A DNA stretch of 64,000 nt, from contig CAJVGD010000011.1 of assembly GCA_910890315.1 (NCBI GenBank), forward strand, positions 744,001-808,000, written 5' to 3'. How positions within the stretch are numbered: the first letter of the stretch is position 1; every line of letters begins with the position of its first letter. The translations under genes were made by a program, and so were the position numbers. Origin of the DNA: Serendipita indica DSM 11827 (lineage: Eukaryota > Basidiomycota > Agaricomycetes > Sebacinales > Serendipitaceae). The notes below the pieces were generated by a model, which did no database searches, was not told the origin of the DNA, and saw only the letters and a list, made by a program, of their open reading frames with translations. This document shows positions 11,625 to 24,687 of the stretch, piece after piece.

Positions 11625-12784
11625 TCACCCACGGTCGCTCACGTGAGCCCAGCTCTCGGCGTCGCTTCCTAAGGCAAATTGGGGGTCCTCACTCGTAACA
11701 GAGGCAATATCCGACCAAGACCGAGTTGATCTTGGTGTACTTTGCCCCGAATGAGGCCCTCCCTCGACTACTGTGGTATTATTTGCGGGACCAGGCAGCT
11801 CGCTTCGGGCACTAACAAAGGAGTGAGGTGTATAAGGCGATTCTGCCAAGGCGCTCTGGTAGATTGATTGATCCGGTGAATCAGGGTTTGAACCAGCATC
11901 TGACGGGGGACGAATGTGCAGAGTCGGGTAGGTGACTGTATCACGACGACGGAGCGGTGTTTCGTTGAACAGTACGCCACCGTTGCTCTCATCCTCTTCA
12001 GAGGACGTGGAAGGAATTGCCTCGAGCGGCGGACGTGGCGAAATGTGAGTAACGGAGTGTACGGGTGACAAGATTGAGTAGGCAATGTCGTCTGCTAGCA
12101 GAGAATCTGCAAGCGCGCTAGGGGATGAAGGATGACTATGGTCTCCCTCTACTGCTGTGAGTGATTCGTGTACGGCTGACGGGGAGCGTGTATCAAGTGC
12201 GGACGAGGAGAAAGTGGAAGGGGTGGAAGACCGCGATTCTGCAGGGTGCTGGTCAACAGTTGGTCGCCTATGCGGTACAAGTGGATTGAATGGTATCGTT
12301 ACATTTGGCTATATGATGCGGTTAGTCTGGCTTATCTCTCATACGGGCAACGCACCCTTTCCAGCATGAGCAACTCGTGTGAACCACCTGGCGACCGTCG
12401 GCGTTGGACCAAATGCTCAGAGTTCGTATTTTCAACACCAGAGGCTCTAACAGACGTTGTAAGAGTGTCGAGCTCGACCGGCGTGGGATCCGAGCGGTCG
12501 TGACCCTGCAGAGGTGCATCGTCGTCGTCGTCCTGGCTTAGTGCTGCAAGATGACGTCGTCTCATTCGACGTCTTTGAGTCCAATCCGCAACGAGCACCT
12601 CCAGTTTTGGCGCAATATGCGGTTCATAGACAAACTAGCGAGCAGCATTCGGTTAGCGTGCGCGGGTCGAGACGAGACACTATCCGTTCGCTTTTCGTGA
12701 ATAAGAGCTTACCTGATGAAGCGCTATTGTCACGCCTACAGCGACGACGACGCTACCGACGATGACCAAGGCTGGAGGAGACAT
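11625..12784 (-). CDS. Unrecognised one-pass membrane protein with Ser/Pro-rich tail
   Basis: I do not recognise a family. The ATG at 12782-12784 opens MSPPALVIVGSVVVAVGVTI, an N-terminal membrane anchor of about 20 residues. An intron (GTAAGC to TGCTCGCTAG) follows. Exon 2 encodes FVYEPHIAPKLEVLVADWTQ, a basic RRRMRRRH stretch and an acidic DDDDD run. A further intron of uncertain limits leads to a long disordered S/T/P/E-rich tail (THISPRPPLEAIPSTSSEED and similar), ending ESWAHVSDRG at 11625. The hydrophobic start without clear cleavage suggests a signal anchor with the bulk on one side of the membrane. It is divergent from the MTA phosphorylase gene (158 bp between starts) and convergent with eIF3l. 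Confidence 0.6.
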
Positions 12785-12942
12785 ATGGCTAGATTCAGAG
12801 AGCGGTAAAGAGTCAAAATGCAGTCTTTAGACCGCTAAAACGTCGTGAATAAACGCAGTAATCCTCGTCTGATACTCGAAGTAGAGGGAGTGGCGGTCCA
12901 AGTGGCGAGCTTGCTGCCATTCTCACCTTCGAACCTGCTGAC

Positions 12943-14163
12943 ATGTCAGAAGAGACGGCTTCATCTGGTAAAAATTAAAAATTAAATACCAGACCTGAAA
13001 TTTGCTGATAGACTGGCTCGTTTGCAGTTGTTATTGGGATCATTGGTGGCTCAGGCCTCTATCATATGGATCAACTCACATTCGTGTCTGTATACATTTA
13101 AAAGCACTATATAGGTCATTTTCTGACTCTTTCCGAGGCGAGAGGTCAACCCGATGACTGTAAGTGGCCCCCACGATGGCTCAAAACCCCCCTTGACGAA
13201 ATCCCTCTCAAAAGCCCTGGGGACACCCATCGTCTCCAATCACAATTTCACAGCTTCCAACCGGAGAGCAGATTGCATTCATTGCTCGTCATGGCAAACA
13301 CCATACTCATTCGCCAAGCGCTGTTCCATATGCCGCCAATATCGCAGCGCTCAAGCATCTGGGAGTCAAGGCTATCCTCGCATTCTCTGCTGTTGGCTCT
13401 CTCAGAGAAGAAATCCGACCGGGAGACTTTGTGATTCCAGATCAGATCATCGACCGGACCAAAGGCATTCGTCAAGCTAGTTTCTTTGAGGGAACTAATA
13501 TCGTTGCCCATGCGACATTCGGGGATCCATTTTCCAAGACATTTTCAGCATTCCTCGTCCCTCTTGTTCAGAACGTTCTCAAAGAGTCTGAGGGTGTGCA
13601 ACTTCATACCGGCAAATGCGTCGTAGTAATGGAGGGTAGCTTGTTCAGCACTCGAGCCGAGAGTAAAATGTATCGGATTCTAGGTGGAGATATCATCAAT
13701 ATGAGCACTCTCCCCGAAGCGAAGCTCGCTCGAGAAGCGGAGATTAGGTGTGCATCTGTAGTTACCCATCCTTTGTATCTGACGTGTTTTAGCTACGCGC
13801 TGATTGCAACTGCTACAGATTACGACGCATGGCGAGAAAGTATGCCCTTACACGATGCCCGGGCTCTCATGCTAACATCCATCAGGTGAAGAGGTCGTCA
13901 CAGTATCAGAGGTTCTCAAGACGTTACACACCAATGCAGAAACTTCGCGGCAAGTCCTATGTTATCCCTCTGGTCTCGGTGTTAACATGCCAAATAGCAA
14001 AGTGGCCCAGGCCGTTATCGCCGAGCTTCACGCAGCCATTACTTCAAATCAACTTACATCAGAGATTGAAGGGAGCATGGAATACTCGATTGTCACGCAG
14101 CCTGCACACCAGACGGCCAGCGACCGCGAGAAACTGCGCTACATCCTCCCTTACTTTTCGTAG
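12943..14163 (+). CDS. MEU1: S-methyl-5'-thioadenosine phosphorylase
   Basis: Splits methylthioadenosine, a by-product of polyamine synthesis, into adenine and methylthioribose-1-phosphate in the methionine salvage pathway. Exon 1 is MSEETASS and joins by an intron to [19 protein letters not shown], the phosphate-binding start of the family. A 22-base micro-exon at 13138-13159 supplies REVNPMT, and the next exon continues [11 protein letters not shown], then [51 protein letters not shown] and [20 protein letters not shown] are all strongly typical of MTAP, including the substrate-binding MEGPxFSTRAE-like block (here [11 protein letters not shown]) and NMS. It ends [13 protein letters not shown]. 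Convergent with the transcription factor gene 97 bp away. Confidence 0.92.
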
Positions 14164-14260
14164 ATTCGAGATAGCTTGCAGACAGGGAATACAGTTGTGG
14201 GTGAACTACGGGACGACAGAAAGCCGAACATATATCTACAATAGAGAGGCCTCACCAGAA

Positions 14261-17200
14261 TCAGAACCCCGTCCCCTCAAAAGGTGTATAATTCACCTGC
14301 CCATACTGCGTATTGGGATTCTGATCGAGAGCCATTTGTATTTGCCGACCCATACCCTGGAGGCCGTAATAGTTTGATGTGAGTAAACTGGAATCCGTGA
14401 AGGGATCCGACCAGAAATGGGGCATCGCTGTTGGCGCCTGCTGGTCGCGATGTGAGCCTACCGATGCGCTTCGTGCGTGAGTAGGAGATATCTGGCTGAA
14501 ACTAGGTGGGAGCATATTGCTATCCCCAGTGGGCCATGATCCATATTGTGGTGTGGATGGCCCTGCTGAAGGTGGATTGGTTTGTGGACGGAAAGAAGAG
14601 AGGGTGTGCGCCGAAGTACCGAGGTCGTATCCCACAGTGCTTTCTGGTTGCGATGATGGAGGTGAGACATTGTGATGACGGCCAAAGTGAGAAAGGGATT
14701 TAGCATGTGACAGTACTCGACGCTGAGCAGTATTGCGATAGGCCTGGGCGATATCGTCGTATGACTTCTTGTTTGTCATTGCAAGGTGACGCACAGGCGT
14801 CGGCCGGCGGATGGTAGCTCGACAACCATTAATTAGCTCCCAGCCTCTGCCTGCTGCGGGCCATAGAGATGAGATTCCTCGAAGAGTCTCCATACATTCC
14901 TGCAGGTGACCAACGCATTCAGACACGTTGTCAGGCTGCTGGTTTACTAGAAGAATATCAGCGACTCTTGAGAAAGAAAAAAGGTATTTGCTCACAAAGA
15001 AAGACGTGCATGATTGCAGCGCTAAATACGTAGTAGCACAAGAAGGGTGAGCATTGTCGGAGACAGAAAGTCTTCCGATATGCCTTTGCTAACTTGCTGA
15101 CATTCATCGCTGCAACTTTGCAGAGATCGAGTGCGCGAGATGCCGACGCTCTGAGAACATCAGAGTCGGCGGGACTGTTGACAGCGTCCGGTGAGTCGCG
15201 CCGGATGTTCGTTCGCTTAAGAATGCTTCTAGAGTTTCAGTAGATAGCGAGGAAACCTGACAATCACTTACAACGGCCGATGAAGGAGCAATATTGCATT
15301 CCAATACTGCATATTGAGTACCACGATGTGTGGAGGAGGTAGATTCCTGGGAATTCCGGACGACAAATCAACCTTGAGGTATGTTGGTAGTTCTAGGTAC
15401 AGCGCTTCCAAAGCCTCTTCAATCCTTGATGCTTCATGATGACGTGAAGGAACCACTTGCTTTACCGAATATAGTGATTCTACGATCTGCCCAAGTATGG
15501 AGGCTGCTGTGGTCAGTCGTCGAGCAGCATACTAGAACGCACTCACACAGACGAGAAGCTGCTCCGAGACAGGCAATACTATGGGACTGTGTTGGTCTAT
15601 AGAAATGCTCTAGTTGATGTTGGGAATGGTCCCCTGGCGGCAGGCGGGGTGATGTCCAAATCTCATCCGCTTCGCTGCTTGTTTCGATTGGTAGAGGCGT
15701 ATCGTAATCGCGCTCGAAGATCATGCAAGGTCGACCAATATAGGTCGATACATATCGGTCCAGAACAACACAACACCACCAAACACGGTTTCTTGCTTCC
15801 TTTTCTTGAGCCGCAAACAGATTTGCTGCGATGGTGTGAAACTTGTCTACACTTCGATGTAGACCCAAATCTTGGGCCATTCGTATTGCGACGCCGAGGA
15901 ATAGCCATGCTTGGCTCATTGCACCAATACCAATCTCGCGGTAAGCGATGAGAAGGTACGCCTGACACGTTGCTGGACGTGAGGCAGCATATGGATTGGC
16001 AGCTGTGGCTTTATCAGCACTGTAAGAGATTGCTAACGGAGAGACGAACTCATCATATACTTTGCGGCCGAAAGGTACTCATCCCCTGTGGAAGACATAG
16101 TTCCTTCAGCGGCATCAGAGTTGATATCGAACGTGAGGCGCATCGCTATGGAAAAGATCACGAGCATGAGGGGGATAGGGAGACGGGAGGGGATGAATGT
16201 CGGGACAGGAGGCGCCTCGGTTCTATTTCCATCATTTCGTCAGTGAATTGACGCTGCATGTTGTGTAGACGTACGATTCATCTATTCCCAGACTCCACGC
16301 TTGCATGAATGCCTCGCGGTCAAACAAGGGAAACGTTGGGTTGATGCAGTTGAAGAAGACATCAAGGAGGTAACGTTGCTGTTCCAAAGTTGGTAACTGT
16401 ATCCCGAAATCACTAGCAAACAGCGCTCTGGCTTTCTCAATTGGCTTCTCCGTTGGGGGCCAGACACGCGCTGGTGGAAATCGCCTGCGCAAGTCCACTC
16501 AGGACTACATTTCATAGCATCGGCTACAAGACTCACCATATCCCACCTTCCGCCCGACGATCCACCCGTTCTGTCTGTCCAAGAAGGTGAAGGCCGCTGG
16601 CTTTGCCGTGATAGCGTATCTGAGATGCGTCATCCAGACTAAGCTGCCCCAGAGCGTCATGAAGATCCTCTGGGTCTGATAGTTCTGGGGTACCTCGTCC
16701 AGATAGAATGACGGACGCTATCAACACGTCAATGACCATTCCCTTGCGTCAGAAAAAAAACTTGCTGTCTCGCTTGTCCGAAAACGGACCATTTGAGCCC
16801 GTGGCACCAGGTGAGTTTGCAGTTAGTGGGGTCAAGGGCTCCAACCTTCTTCTTCGGCTTGGACTACTTGAACGGGAATCAGATCCCGCCGCGTTAAGCA
16901 CCATTGGATTCAATGCTTGCAGTCCGGGAAATATGGTGCTCTTGGAGTGTGGAGAATAACCATGTTGCCCAGCCGCGACAGAAGCTGGACAATGGTAAGA
17001 AATAAATGACAAACAAAAGTCGCGAGATTATCACCATCTGTGGTTTGCCCGAGACCACGGTTCGTGATAATCATACCGAGGTGTCGCTGCCACTCTTGAG
17101 TTGAATCTGCAAGCTCTGTGGCGATCCGCTTCCCTACGCTAGCACTGCCAGAACGGGCATTTGTGGGCTCTTGTGATAGCTGTCGAGTACCCACAGCACT

Positions 17201-17843
17201 GCTGTCGACACGCTGTAGGATATCACGAGCAGCCGAGTCTTGAGAAATGTCTGCCACAAGTGATACAGCACGAGGATCATTGGAGGCGAGAAGAACACCG
17301 ATGAGTGCTTCCATCTGATGCAACTTCATCTCGAGATCTGAGAGATAGCCTTTCGCTGGGCCTCTGGATGATTTCATTAGATGCAGGTTTGAGGATGCAC
17401 GGAGAGACACGGACCGTTTACGGCTGGGGCCTTTGAACCAGACGGGCTACGTAAGAAACCATGCCGTGACGTTTTACAATACCATGCTTACCAAGAAATG
17501 TGCATTCTAAGAGGATCATTTAGCGAGAATTCAGGTAAGCTCGTCACCAAAGGACGCCACTCACCAAGCCCAAGGGCAGCGCAGCTCTGGCAAGGCTGGT
17601 CGCTGATCCGCTGACATTTTGATTTTGAACGTCGACACTGGTCGCATGCTACAAACGATGTATACGGTGGAGCGAAGGCAATGCACGTTGGTCAGCAACA
17701 GAGCGAGTTGATCGGCACAGTGGGGGCAAACCTTTTGAACTCCTTCGACGAATAATTCTGTCGTGCGTAGACGGCAGTAGCTCGGTTTCATGGTCTGAAA
17801 ACGAGGGAATGAGGTCGTCGCCGTCCTGCTTGATGGGCAGCAT
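14261..17843 (-). CDS. Zn2Cys6 transcription factor with fungal-specific TF domain
   Basis: A DNA-binding regulator of the Gal4/xylanolytic type; the target genes are unknown. The binuclear zinc cluster reads ACDQCRRSKSKCQRISDQPC with QSC following, and an intron before the sixth Cys (ECTFLG). The spacing is CX2CX6CX7CX2CX7C, within the family range. A region with a likely coiled linker follows (YLSDLEMKLHQMEALIGVLL). The fungal_trans domain (PF04082 type) is seen as RYLLDVFFNCINPTFPLFDR, LFLGVAIRMAQDLGLHRSVD, KEARNRVWWCCVVLDRYVST and IGRPCMIFERDYDTPLP. The C-terminal part is Q/S/P-rich and ends NYTPFEGTGF. About ten exons. The start at MLPIKQDGDDLIPSF (17843) is the first ATG in frame, but the frame stays open above it to a possible splice acceptor near 17965, so the N-terminus may be longer. 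Confidence 0.85.
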
Positions 17844-18372
17844 TGTTGCGTAGTCGAGGAGCGGTTCAAGGTTCCGGAGAGGGTCGAGCTCGCCGCTTGG
17901 CTGGCTCCCAGACGAGAAGGCAGGAGATGAGGGAGACCAAGGATAAAATGACGAGCAGGGGTCTTATTACAGATTTCTTATGCAAAATGCGCAGTTGCCG
18001 CCACAGCGACGACTGACAACGGCTACGGGAAGCCAATAGCAACTCAAATCACCGAGAATCCGTCAAATCAAGTCTTGGTAGGATCCGTGTTCAACGGCCG
18101 ACGTCCGGCCCAATTCCAGTGTGTGGGTATCCAGTCGCCAAACTCGTCTTCATTGCACTGTCATCAGACGCTACACAACAGTTGGCCCATCAAGAATACC
18201 GTCACCCTCTTGTTCCTCGCAACGCCTCGCCCCTCTATGCGCCAGCACCAGAGTGAGCCCCTGGCTCGATAGAGCTCCGCATTAATCAACCGGGTGTCGT
18301 CCGAGGACGCGAACAGCTGTCCATTCGCAGTTTAATGTCCGAGAGACACGTAGAAGCCATTGCACTCACCAT
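17844..18372. other. Intergenic stretch between the TF and MCM4
   Basis: No coding signal is visible. This interval holds the TF promoter and the 3' end of MCM4, both transcribed leftwards. The open frame above the TF's first ATG reaches to about 17965 and could be an additional TF exon. I see nothing else in it. Confidence 0.4.
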
Positions 18373-21300
18373 TCACTCTGCATTAACGCGCTTGATGACC
18401 CGTCTGTCGCGTTCTCCAAGTACTTTCACATGTCCTTCCGTTTCCAATGCTCGAATGACCTCTACAAACTCGCTAGCATCCACGCCGACGCTACTCTGTT
18501 GGTTGATGGCCGCAAGTGCATCAGCCCATTTCATTCCCTTCCTGCCTGTCGGTCCATCTAGTAACGCGAGTATCTCCTTTCCCAAGTCGCCGCGAAGCTT
18601 GCGCTGGTGAGCACCAACCCCAGTGTTGAGCAAGCTCATGTCGATTCTTCCGGTGCTCGGGTCCATGGCAGATGTGTGGATCGCGTCGCGCATTAGGCGG
18701 TTCGCCTCCTTAACATCCTGTGCATCCACGGTCGTCGAAAACCGCATCCGAGCGTGGGCCTCGGAGAGTCGGATCAAAGACTCCAATTGTCGAGTCGTGG
18801 CCGTAATTGTCTTCTCACTCGCTCTTGGATCCTCTCCGACTTTTCTCAGGGCAGAATATGCTGCAACAAGTTCATTAGCGGCCTCTTCACTGATAACCGG
18901 GTGGATCTTGGTGCGCGCGTAAGTAATGTAAGCCGATAGTTCTTCCAATGGCTACGATTATATGATCAGTATCTTTGGGGCCAGATAGAAAGGTACTGAC
19001 AATGATATCGACACCTGCGGTATCTGGGGTATCTTCCAGATAGAGTCCAACCAGATGTTCGGCAAGCCGTCGGTCGGTCGCTTCGTCCACTCTGTCAAGA
19101 ACGAGGTACAGGAGATCAAACCGTGAGATCAACGTCGGTGGAAGATCTAAATTACGAGGTAGTGATTGATTGCGGTCATAACGAGAACCAATTGGGTTTG
19201 CCGCAGCTAAAATCGACGTTCTTGCATTCAATGTTGTGATGATACCCGCCTTGGCGATTGATACCGTCTGTTGCTCCTATGTGGTCTCAGTCACAATCCA
19301 CCCGCAAATCTGCACCTCACCATCACTTCATGGAGTACACTTCGGGTGGCATCCGACATTTTATCAAACTCGTCGATGCAGCAGACTCCACCGTCACTCA
19401 GAACCAGTGCCCCGCTGCTCGACGTATGAGCTCCATCAGGCAGCGGGAATCGAAACCTCACCTTTCGAGCACTAACTGCTTGGAATCGGGATCTCTTGTG
19501 ATATATGCCGTCAAACCTACTGCCGAGGAGCCTTTACCCGATGTATACACCCCTCTAGGAGCAATTTTATGAACATACTAAGACATACGTCAGTTACGTG
19601 ACCAATTATACACATGGGACAGACCTGCAGGATTTGACTCTTACTTGTTCCTGGGTCGCCCACTAGGAGAACGTTGATATCTCCTCTGTACCTTGGGCCA
19701 CCGCCACCGCCCCCGCGCGCAATGCTTTTATTTGTTCCACCGAAAAGCTGTAGAAGAATTCCCTTCTTTACATCATCCATCTCCCATATTGATGGTGCCA
19801 ACGAGCGAGCAAGTACGTCGTATATGTCCTGACGCTGACTGAGAGCCAACAGCTTTCGCTCCATTTCTTCTGTCTTGCTTCGTGTAGCCCGTGCTTCCTC
19901 GTTTTCTCCGATGACTGCTCCGAGCCCAGCATCTTCCTCGTCGTCCATCCAATCGCCTCCAACACCTGGAATTCTTATCGAGTCGGTTCGCGTGCTCTTG
20001 TCATAACCCATCCGCTTATCACTCCCTCTTTTGATATGTACCACGTCAATATATGTCTTGAAGAGGCTTCTGATGGTTCGTTGACGAGGGTTGACTCTGA
20101 CAGGCACTGAGCGGAATATACCCGTCACGACGAGACGATCTCCTGGTTTTGAAACATCTACTAGTTCATCGTAGACGCATAGAGACACTGTATGAGGTGT
20201 TTGACCGTCGGGAACAGCGTCTGGGGTTTCCTGTAGACGGATGATCTGTCGGTCGGCAAATTCGGAGCGGTTATGGACGAGTGACATTGTCCCAACGCCG
20301 TTGCATACGTCTCGCGGACATCTACCAGGCTCTTCAATCCGACCTCGATCTATTTCGACTTGGACGGTGTGCGAACAATTCAGGCAGCGGAAGAATGCTG
20401 TTTTCATGTCAGGAATGACAGGCGTGGCACGAATCACCAGGCCCTTGATGGTGATCAGCTTGTCCGTATCTAGTATCGATGTTCAGAGACAGTAGGCATG
20501 CGCATTAACCCCTTACCGCTTGGGTTGAGGTCACGCATATTGCATGGCTCGCTTCCCCAGGGGCGAACTTTGTAGACCCTGGAAATGATCTCATTGATCT
20601 CCTCCTCGGCCTCATCTCCCCTCATTCCCTCCATATCGTTGGCGGCATCCTCTTCAGCAATCGCCACCATAAGATCCTTGAGAACCTGATCCATGACTGG
20701 TATGATTTCTTGGGGATACTTGAGAAGCTGCGAATAGAGCTTCCGGCTGGGAGGAAAGGCCTGCAAGTTGACTACATCGAGATTGAGATTGGTCTGCCCG
20801 GTAACTCTCATCTTGCGTAAGAGTTCTTCGTACAACAGTCGCTCTCCTTCATCCAGGGATGACATTACGGGTGCCACAATGCCCCGGTCGCGGTCAAATG
20901 TAACTCTGTGCTTTACTTTGAAAGATCGAATGAAATTGGTGAAAGTGGACATGGACTCTGAGAGAGACACATTTGTCCCCCATATAACTCGAGTAAGGTC
21001 CTCTGATTCCATTGCTGTGCTGGGCACAGACCCAAGATTTCCTGTCGACTGGGCGGGCTGGGATGATGGCAGAAGCATAGGCATAGATGATGGAATCACA
21101 TTTGAGGCCGGTCTGTCCTGCTGATTGGGTCTGGTAATATGCTGACGACGAGAGGGGGTGGAAAATGCAGCTGAAGAGTGAATATCGCCACGTCTAGAAG
21201 GTCTTGGAGTGTCTATAGCGGGTGATCCTGGCAAAAATAAGGGTTCGTTGCCACCGCCGCTCCTCAAAGGCGTCGCCACTGCCCGCCGACCAACAGTGCT

Positions 21301-21402
21301 GGGACGGGAGGACATCGAGGATGCAATGGAACGTCTTTGAGGCGTTTTTGCTGCCATATTCACATCCTCAGATGTCGGAAAGTCCATCGGTGGACTCGAC
21401 AT
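18373..21402 (-). CDS. MCM4: DNA replication licensing factor MCM4
   Basis: One of six ATPase subunits of the MCM2-7 helicase, which unwinds origins as part of the CMG complex in the nucleus. The protein starts [20 protein letters not shown] with a long S/T/P-rich N-terminus carrying TP and SP sites, as expected for a CDK/DDK target. Then come the MCM N-terminal domain, a zinc finger ([12 protein letters not shown] and CPRDVC), Walker [10 protein letters not shown], Walker [11 protein letters not shown], and the arginine-finger region [12 protein letters not shown]. The C-terminal winged helix ends [28 protein letters not shown] and [20 protein letters not shown]-like text are specific to MCM4. 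The frame stays open upstream to 21477, but only with a GTG there, so I use the ATG at 21402. About six exons. Confidence 0.95.
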
Positions 21403-21538
21403 TTTCAGGGTTCGTTGGGCGGCGTTGAGTGCTTCAAACTCCGACCCAACCGTGTCGATAGGAGAAATCCCATACACGGTCTAAATTCATTCAACAATGA
21501 CTTTCGACGGGAAAGGGACTCTCTATCTCGAATGATCA

Positions 21539-22821
21539 TTACAGTGTTTCTACTAGACGCTTGACAAGGGGCGCGACCACCTTTCTCGTCGCCTTTGCGT
21601 TTCCCTGACGCCAGCAACGCGCCCTCCGATTTTCTACACCAGCTATGCGTCGCTCCTCGCACTGCAGCTCACGATCACGGGCTATTCCTTCGAACAAGGC
21701 CGACTCGACTTTATCTTGCCCGGGCCGAACAACAAAGAGTAACTGTCGACGGTGCTTTCTTTTCTTGGCTGAACGATATGTTGTCAAAACACCAAGTACA
21801 TCCAACTTGCGCTCCGACATCCATCCGTCCATGTCCCCCCAGAACTGCTCGGTATTCCTCTTCACCAGGACTTTTAGCCCAACTGGAACGGTCGACAAGC
21901 CGACGCGAGCACCAGTTAGGTCATACTCTTTATAGTCCCGACGGAGTAGATCTTTCATGGACAAATGCTCCACAGACGACTTTGCTGTTGCTAATCGACG
22001 CGAGAGCGCCTCCACGGCAACTGGAGGCTGACGTCCTCCACCAACTATCGAGGAGGACGTCACCAACCCCGTGTGAGGGACGAGTAGCTGCACCGCGTCG
22101 TGGTCGACATCGACAGCCTTCCCACCGGGCTTGAGACCGTCCGTATCTATCAGAATAGCTGAGAGTAGCAGCATTGCAACCGACTTCAGCTCATCTGTCG
22201 GACGCGTCGCCCATGATTCTCGGAACTGCGTTGTCACGAGCGAGGCACAGCTGCCAGCTGGTCGGATGATTCGAGGGTTGGCTTCAAGGTGCTGCCTTTC
22301 GTCTTCATGATGATCCAAGATGGCTACGACGTTGCCTTTGCAAGATGGAAGGAGCCGATTATGGTCAACAAGGACGTAGTCCAGGTTATGAGCGGATATC
22401 CCTGAAGAGATGTCACTAGTCGTCAAGAGGTTTTCGATGTCCAAAGATGCGAGGGAAAAGGCAAACGCGTTTTCTGGCCTGAGGTGCAGGTCGCTTCGCG
22501 GCGTCTGCACCAAGGAGATCATGTTCGGATTCGACGACAAATATGCATAAGCGACAGAGCTAGCGATGGAGTCCAAATCTAAGGAGCTGGTCAAATCCTG
22601 TCCCAATCAAACTCTTTACGCGCACCTCCCGCCTCATTTCCAGTTACAACGGTCCATCTGTTGGATGCGGATCCAACCTCAGACAGGAAGCTCTGTTTCC
22701 TCTCATGCAGAAAAGAGTCAAGAGCACTCGTTTCGTCTGCTCCAGTCAAGCTAACGTCAGGGAGCCCCGCGGCGGCCCAGAGCGATACCACCTTCTCCTT
22801 CAGGTAAGAGAGGGAAAGCAT
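21539..22821 (-). CDS. PPX1: Exopolyphosphatase, DHH/DHHA2 family
   Basis: Removes terminal phosphates from inorganic polyphosphate, in the cytosol or mitochondrion. Exon 1 starts MLSLSYLKEKVVSLWAAAGL and ends VVTGNEAG, which joins through an intron to DLDSIASSVAYAYLS, giving the metal-binding GNEAxDxDS motif. Later come LVDHNR, the signature AILDHHEDE (DHH with adjacent HHE), GSCASLVT and ILIDTDGL, all catalytic or metal-binding blocks of the Ppx1 branch. A DHHA2 domain follows (KEYDLTGARVGLSTVPVG). Two exons; the second is about 1.05 kb. Its promoter borders the repeat island, so this gene marks the island's left edge. Confidence 0.92.
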
Positions 22822-23554
22822 GTCACATCCACCTGCTGCCTAGTGGAAGGAGAAAAAATGGGGTTGACAATAGGTTTCTGAAGGAGAGGGATGAAGTAAT
22901 CAAGTGCACATTACCCACCTGAGGTATGTTTCCTTGCCCAATCATGGCGTTTCTTACTGTGTATTTTTCTTGGTCATAGCAAATCCTATAAGCCTTCAAA
23001 GGAAGCATATTGATGAGTCAGGATGGCGAAATGTGAACTGGATTGCATCGGCTTGCATCACATCCTAAGATGCCAAATACATTGACCTTCCAACCGGTGG
23101 CAGGTGGCAATGGTAATTTTTTCCCCTACAGAGCAAACTTCGTGCTACCAGCATCCGGAGGACTGTCAAGACTAATAATGTACCAGTACCGAAATCTAGA
23201 AAACTATGGAATGCAGCAGTAGATCCAAAAGAAGACTTGTCAAAAGCACTGAGTATGCAAAATGGCAAGCTAGCAAGTAGATCAAGGAGTGCACAATAAA
23301 AGGACACTGGACCTCATGGTCATTTATATCTATGCTTAGGTTGCAGAAAAGCAGGGGACGCTTGTTAGTTACACCCAATAAGATAGAAAATCACTATCTT
23401 GCAAATTTAGCTGGCTTGGATATAGATCTGCGACTCTTGCACGTCTCCACCTTTCCATTTTCAGTAATGCGTTTTCTACTCATCCTCTGCTTTATTATAT
23501 ATGGTACTATGTGTCGTTTACATTTCTAACATCTGCAATCATCAACGTCTTAGT

Positions 23555-23700
23555 ATTATATTACTCGCTTGGCATCAGAATTTGATCAATGTCACTATTG
23601 GTGGTCAGGCACTCGCACTGCTCTTTTTTAGTTGTATTATATCGAAGGATCTCTCCTCGAGTTCGACGCTTGAATCCCCTTACACTGTCCAGTGCACCAA
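23555..23700 (+). repeat. Repeat part R, forward partial copy 1
   Basis: Contains ttactcgcttggcatcagaa, ttgatca, then a gttcgacgcttg end. These blocks match, in order, the forward copy at about 25133-25455 (ggcaccataatttgatcagc ... gagtttgacgcttg). The first half of the unit is missing or too diverged to see. Confidence 0.6.
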
Positions 23701-24687
23701 TGTATTTTAGCATAGCTGTAGTGTATTGGGTGAGAGTTGAACAGGTGAGCAGGGCTCGTGCCTGGCTGCCAATAGAGATGCGAAGCTATGCTGCCAAGTG
23801 AGTATTCCAGATCTCGTGAAGGACTACTTCGAGTCATAATCTCGCCCACTACTAACCTCTGTCAGCATCACTACAACATATCTTACTTGGATATTGATTA
23901 GTACCATCTTGTTAGTACCCAACGACATTGGCAGTGATTATTGATAATAAGGGATATTTCCGCATGCAAGATGTAAGCCTGTGTTTTCAAGAGCATTATG
24001 TTGGAATTGTTGCTTTGTTCTACTCTTGTTGGAATTATTGCTTCAGTGCTCTATTTGTTTCTGGAGTTATGATCTCCCCAACTATTCCAAAGCGTTGTCA
24101 GCATCACTGCAATTAAAATATGTACTACCTGCTTCTCACCAAATGTAATACGATACAGAGACATACGGCTCAAGTGCGGATTTCCTCTACTCGTCCTTTG
24201 CTTTACTACAAGTGTCTCTACATTGGATTGTTTATTGTCTGGATTCCGTACATCGTCCAAGGTTTGTACACCATTTTCATGGCTTGCTGTACGTTCTGCA
24301 TGTCTTTCGTGCGTATAATTTAGTCAGAAGTCATAGCTACGAAGATGCATATGTTTATACTGCACAAGAAGTAGATGGCTGTTGTAATCAGTGCTCTAGC
24401 TAGGTCGATATATTTGTACATATTTGTTTCATTGAGTCATGATCTCCCCCACTACTTCAAGCCTTTGTCAGCATCACTGCAACAATGGCCAACGTGCGGA
24501 CTTATGTCGTCTAGTTTCAGTAATGCTTTGCTTTTACTCATCCTCCGCTTTAACAGAGCTACGGAGAAGTTATGAAGCGCATTAACAAGGTGGATATGCA
24601 AGAGTTGCAGATTGCGCCTCAGACAATAACATACCTCGGATGTACTGGAAATTTACAGTAGCGCAGGCAGTAACTGGGTGGGCATGT

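Noticed and set aside
21403-21477. N-terminal extension of MCM4 to 21477
   Set aside because: The frame is open but the codon at 21475-21477 is GTG; the ATG at 21402 gives a family-like start.
21595-22134. 179-codon plus-strand frame
   Set aside because: Antisense to PPX1, with arginine/proline-biased random composition; no support.
23830-24485. CRISPR-like array from the regularly spaced S motifs
   Set aside because: The copies are diverged and unevenly spaced, and the organism is a eukaryote; these are dispersed repeats.
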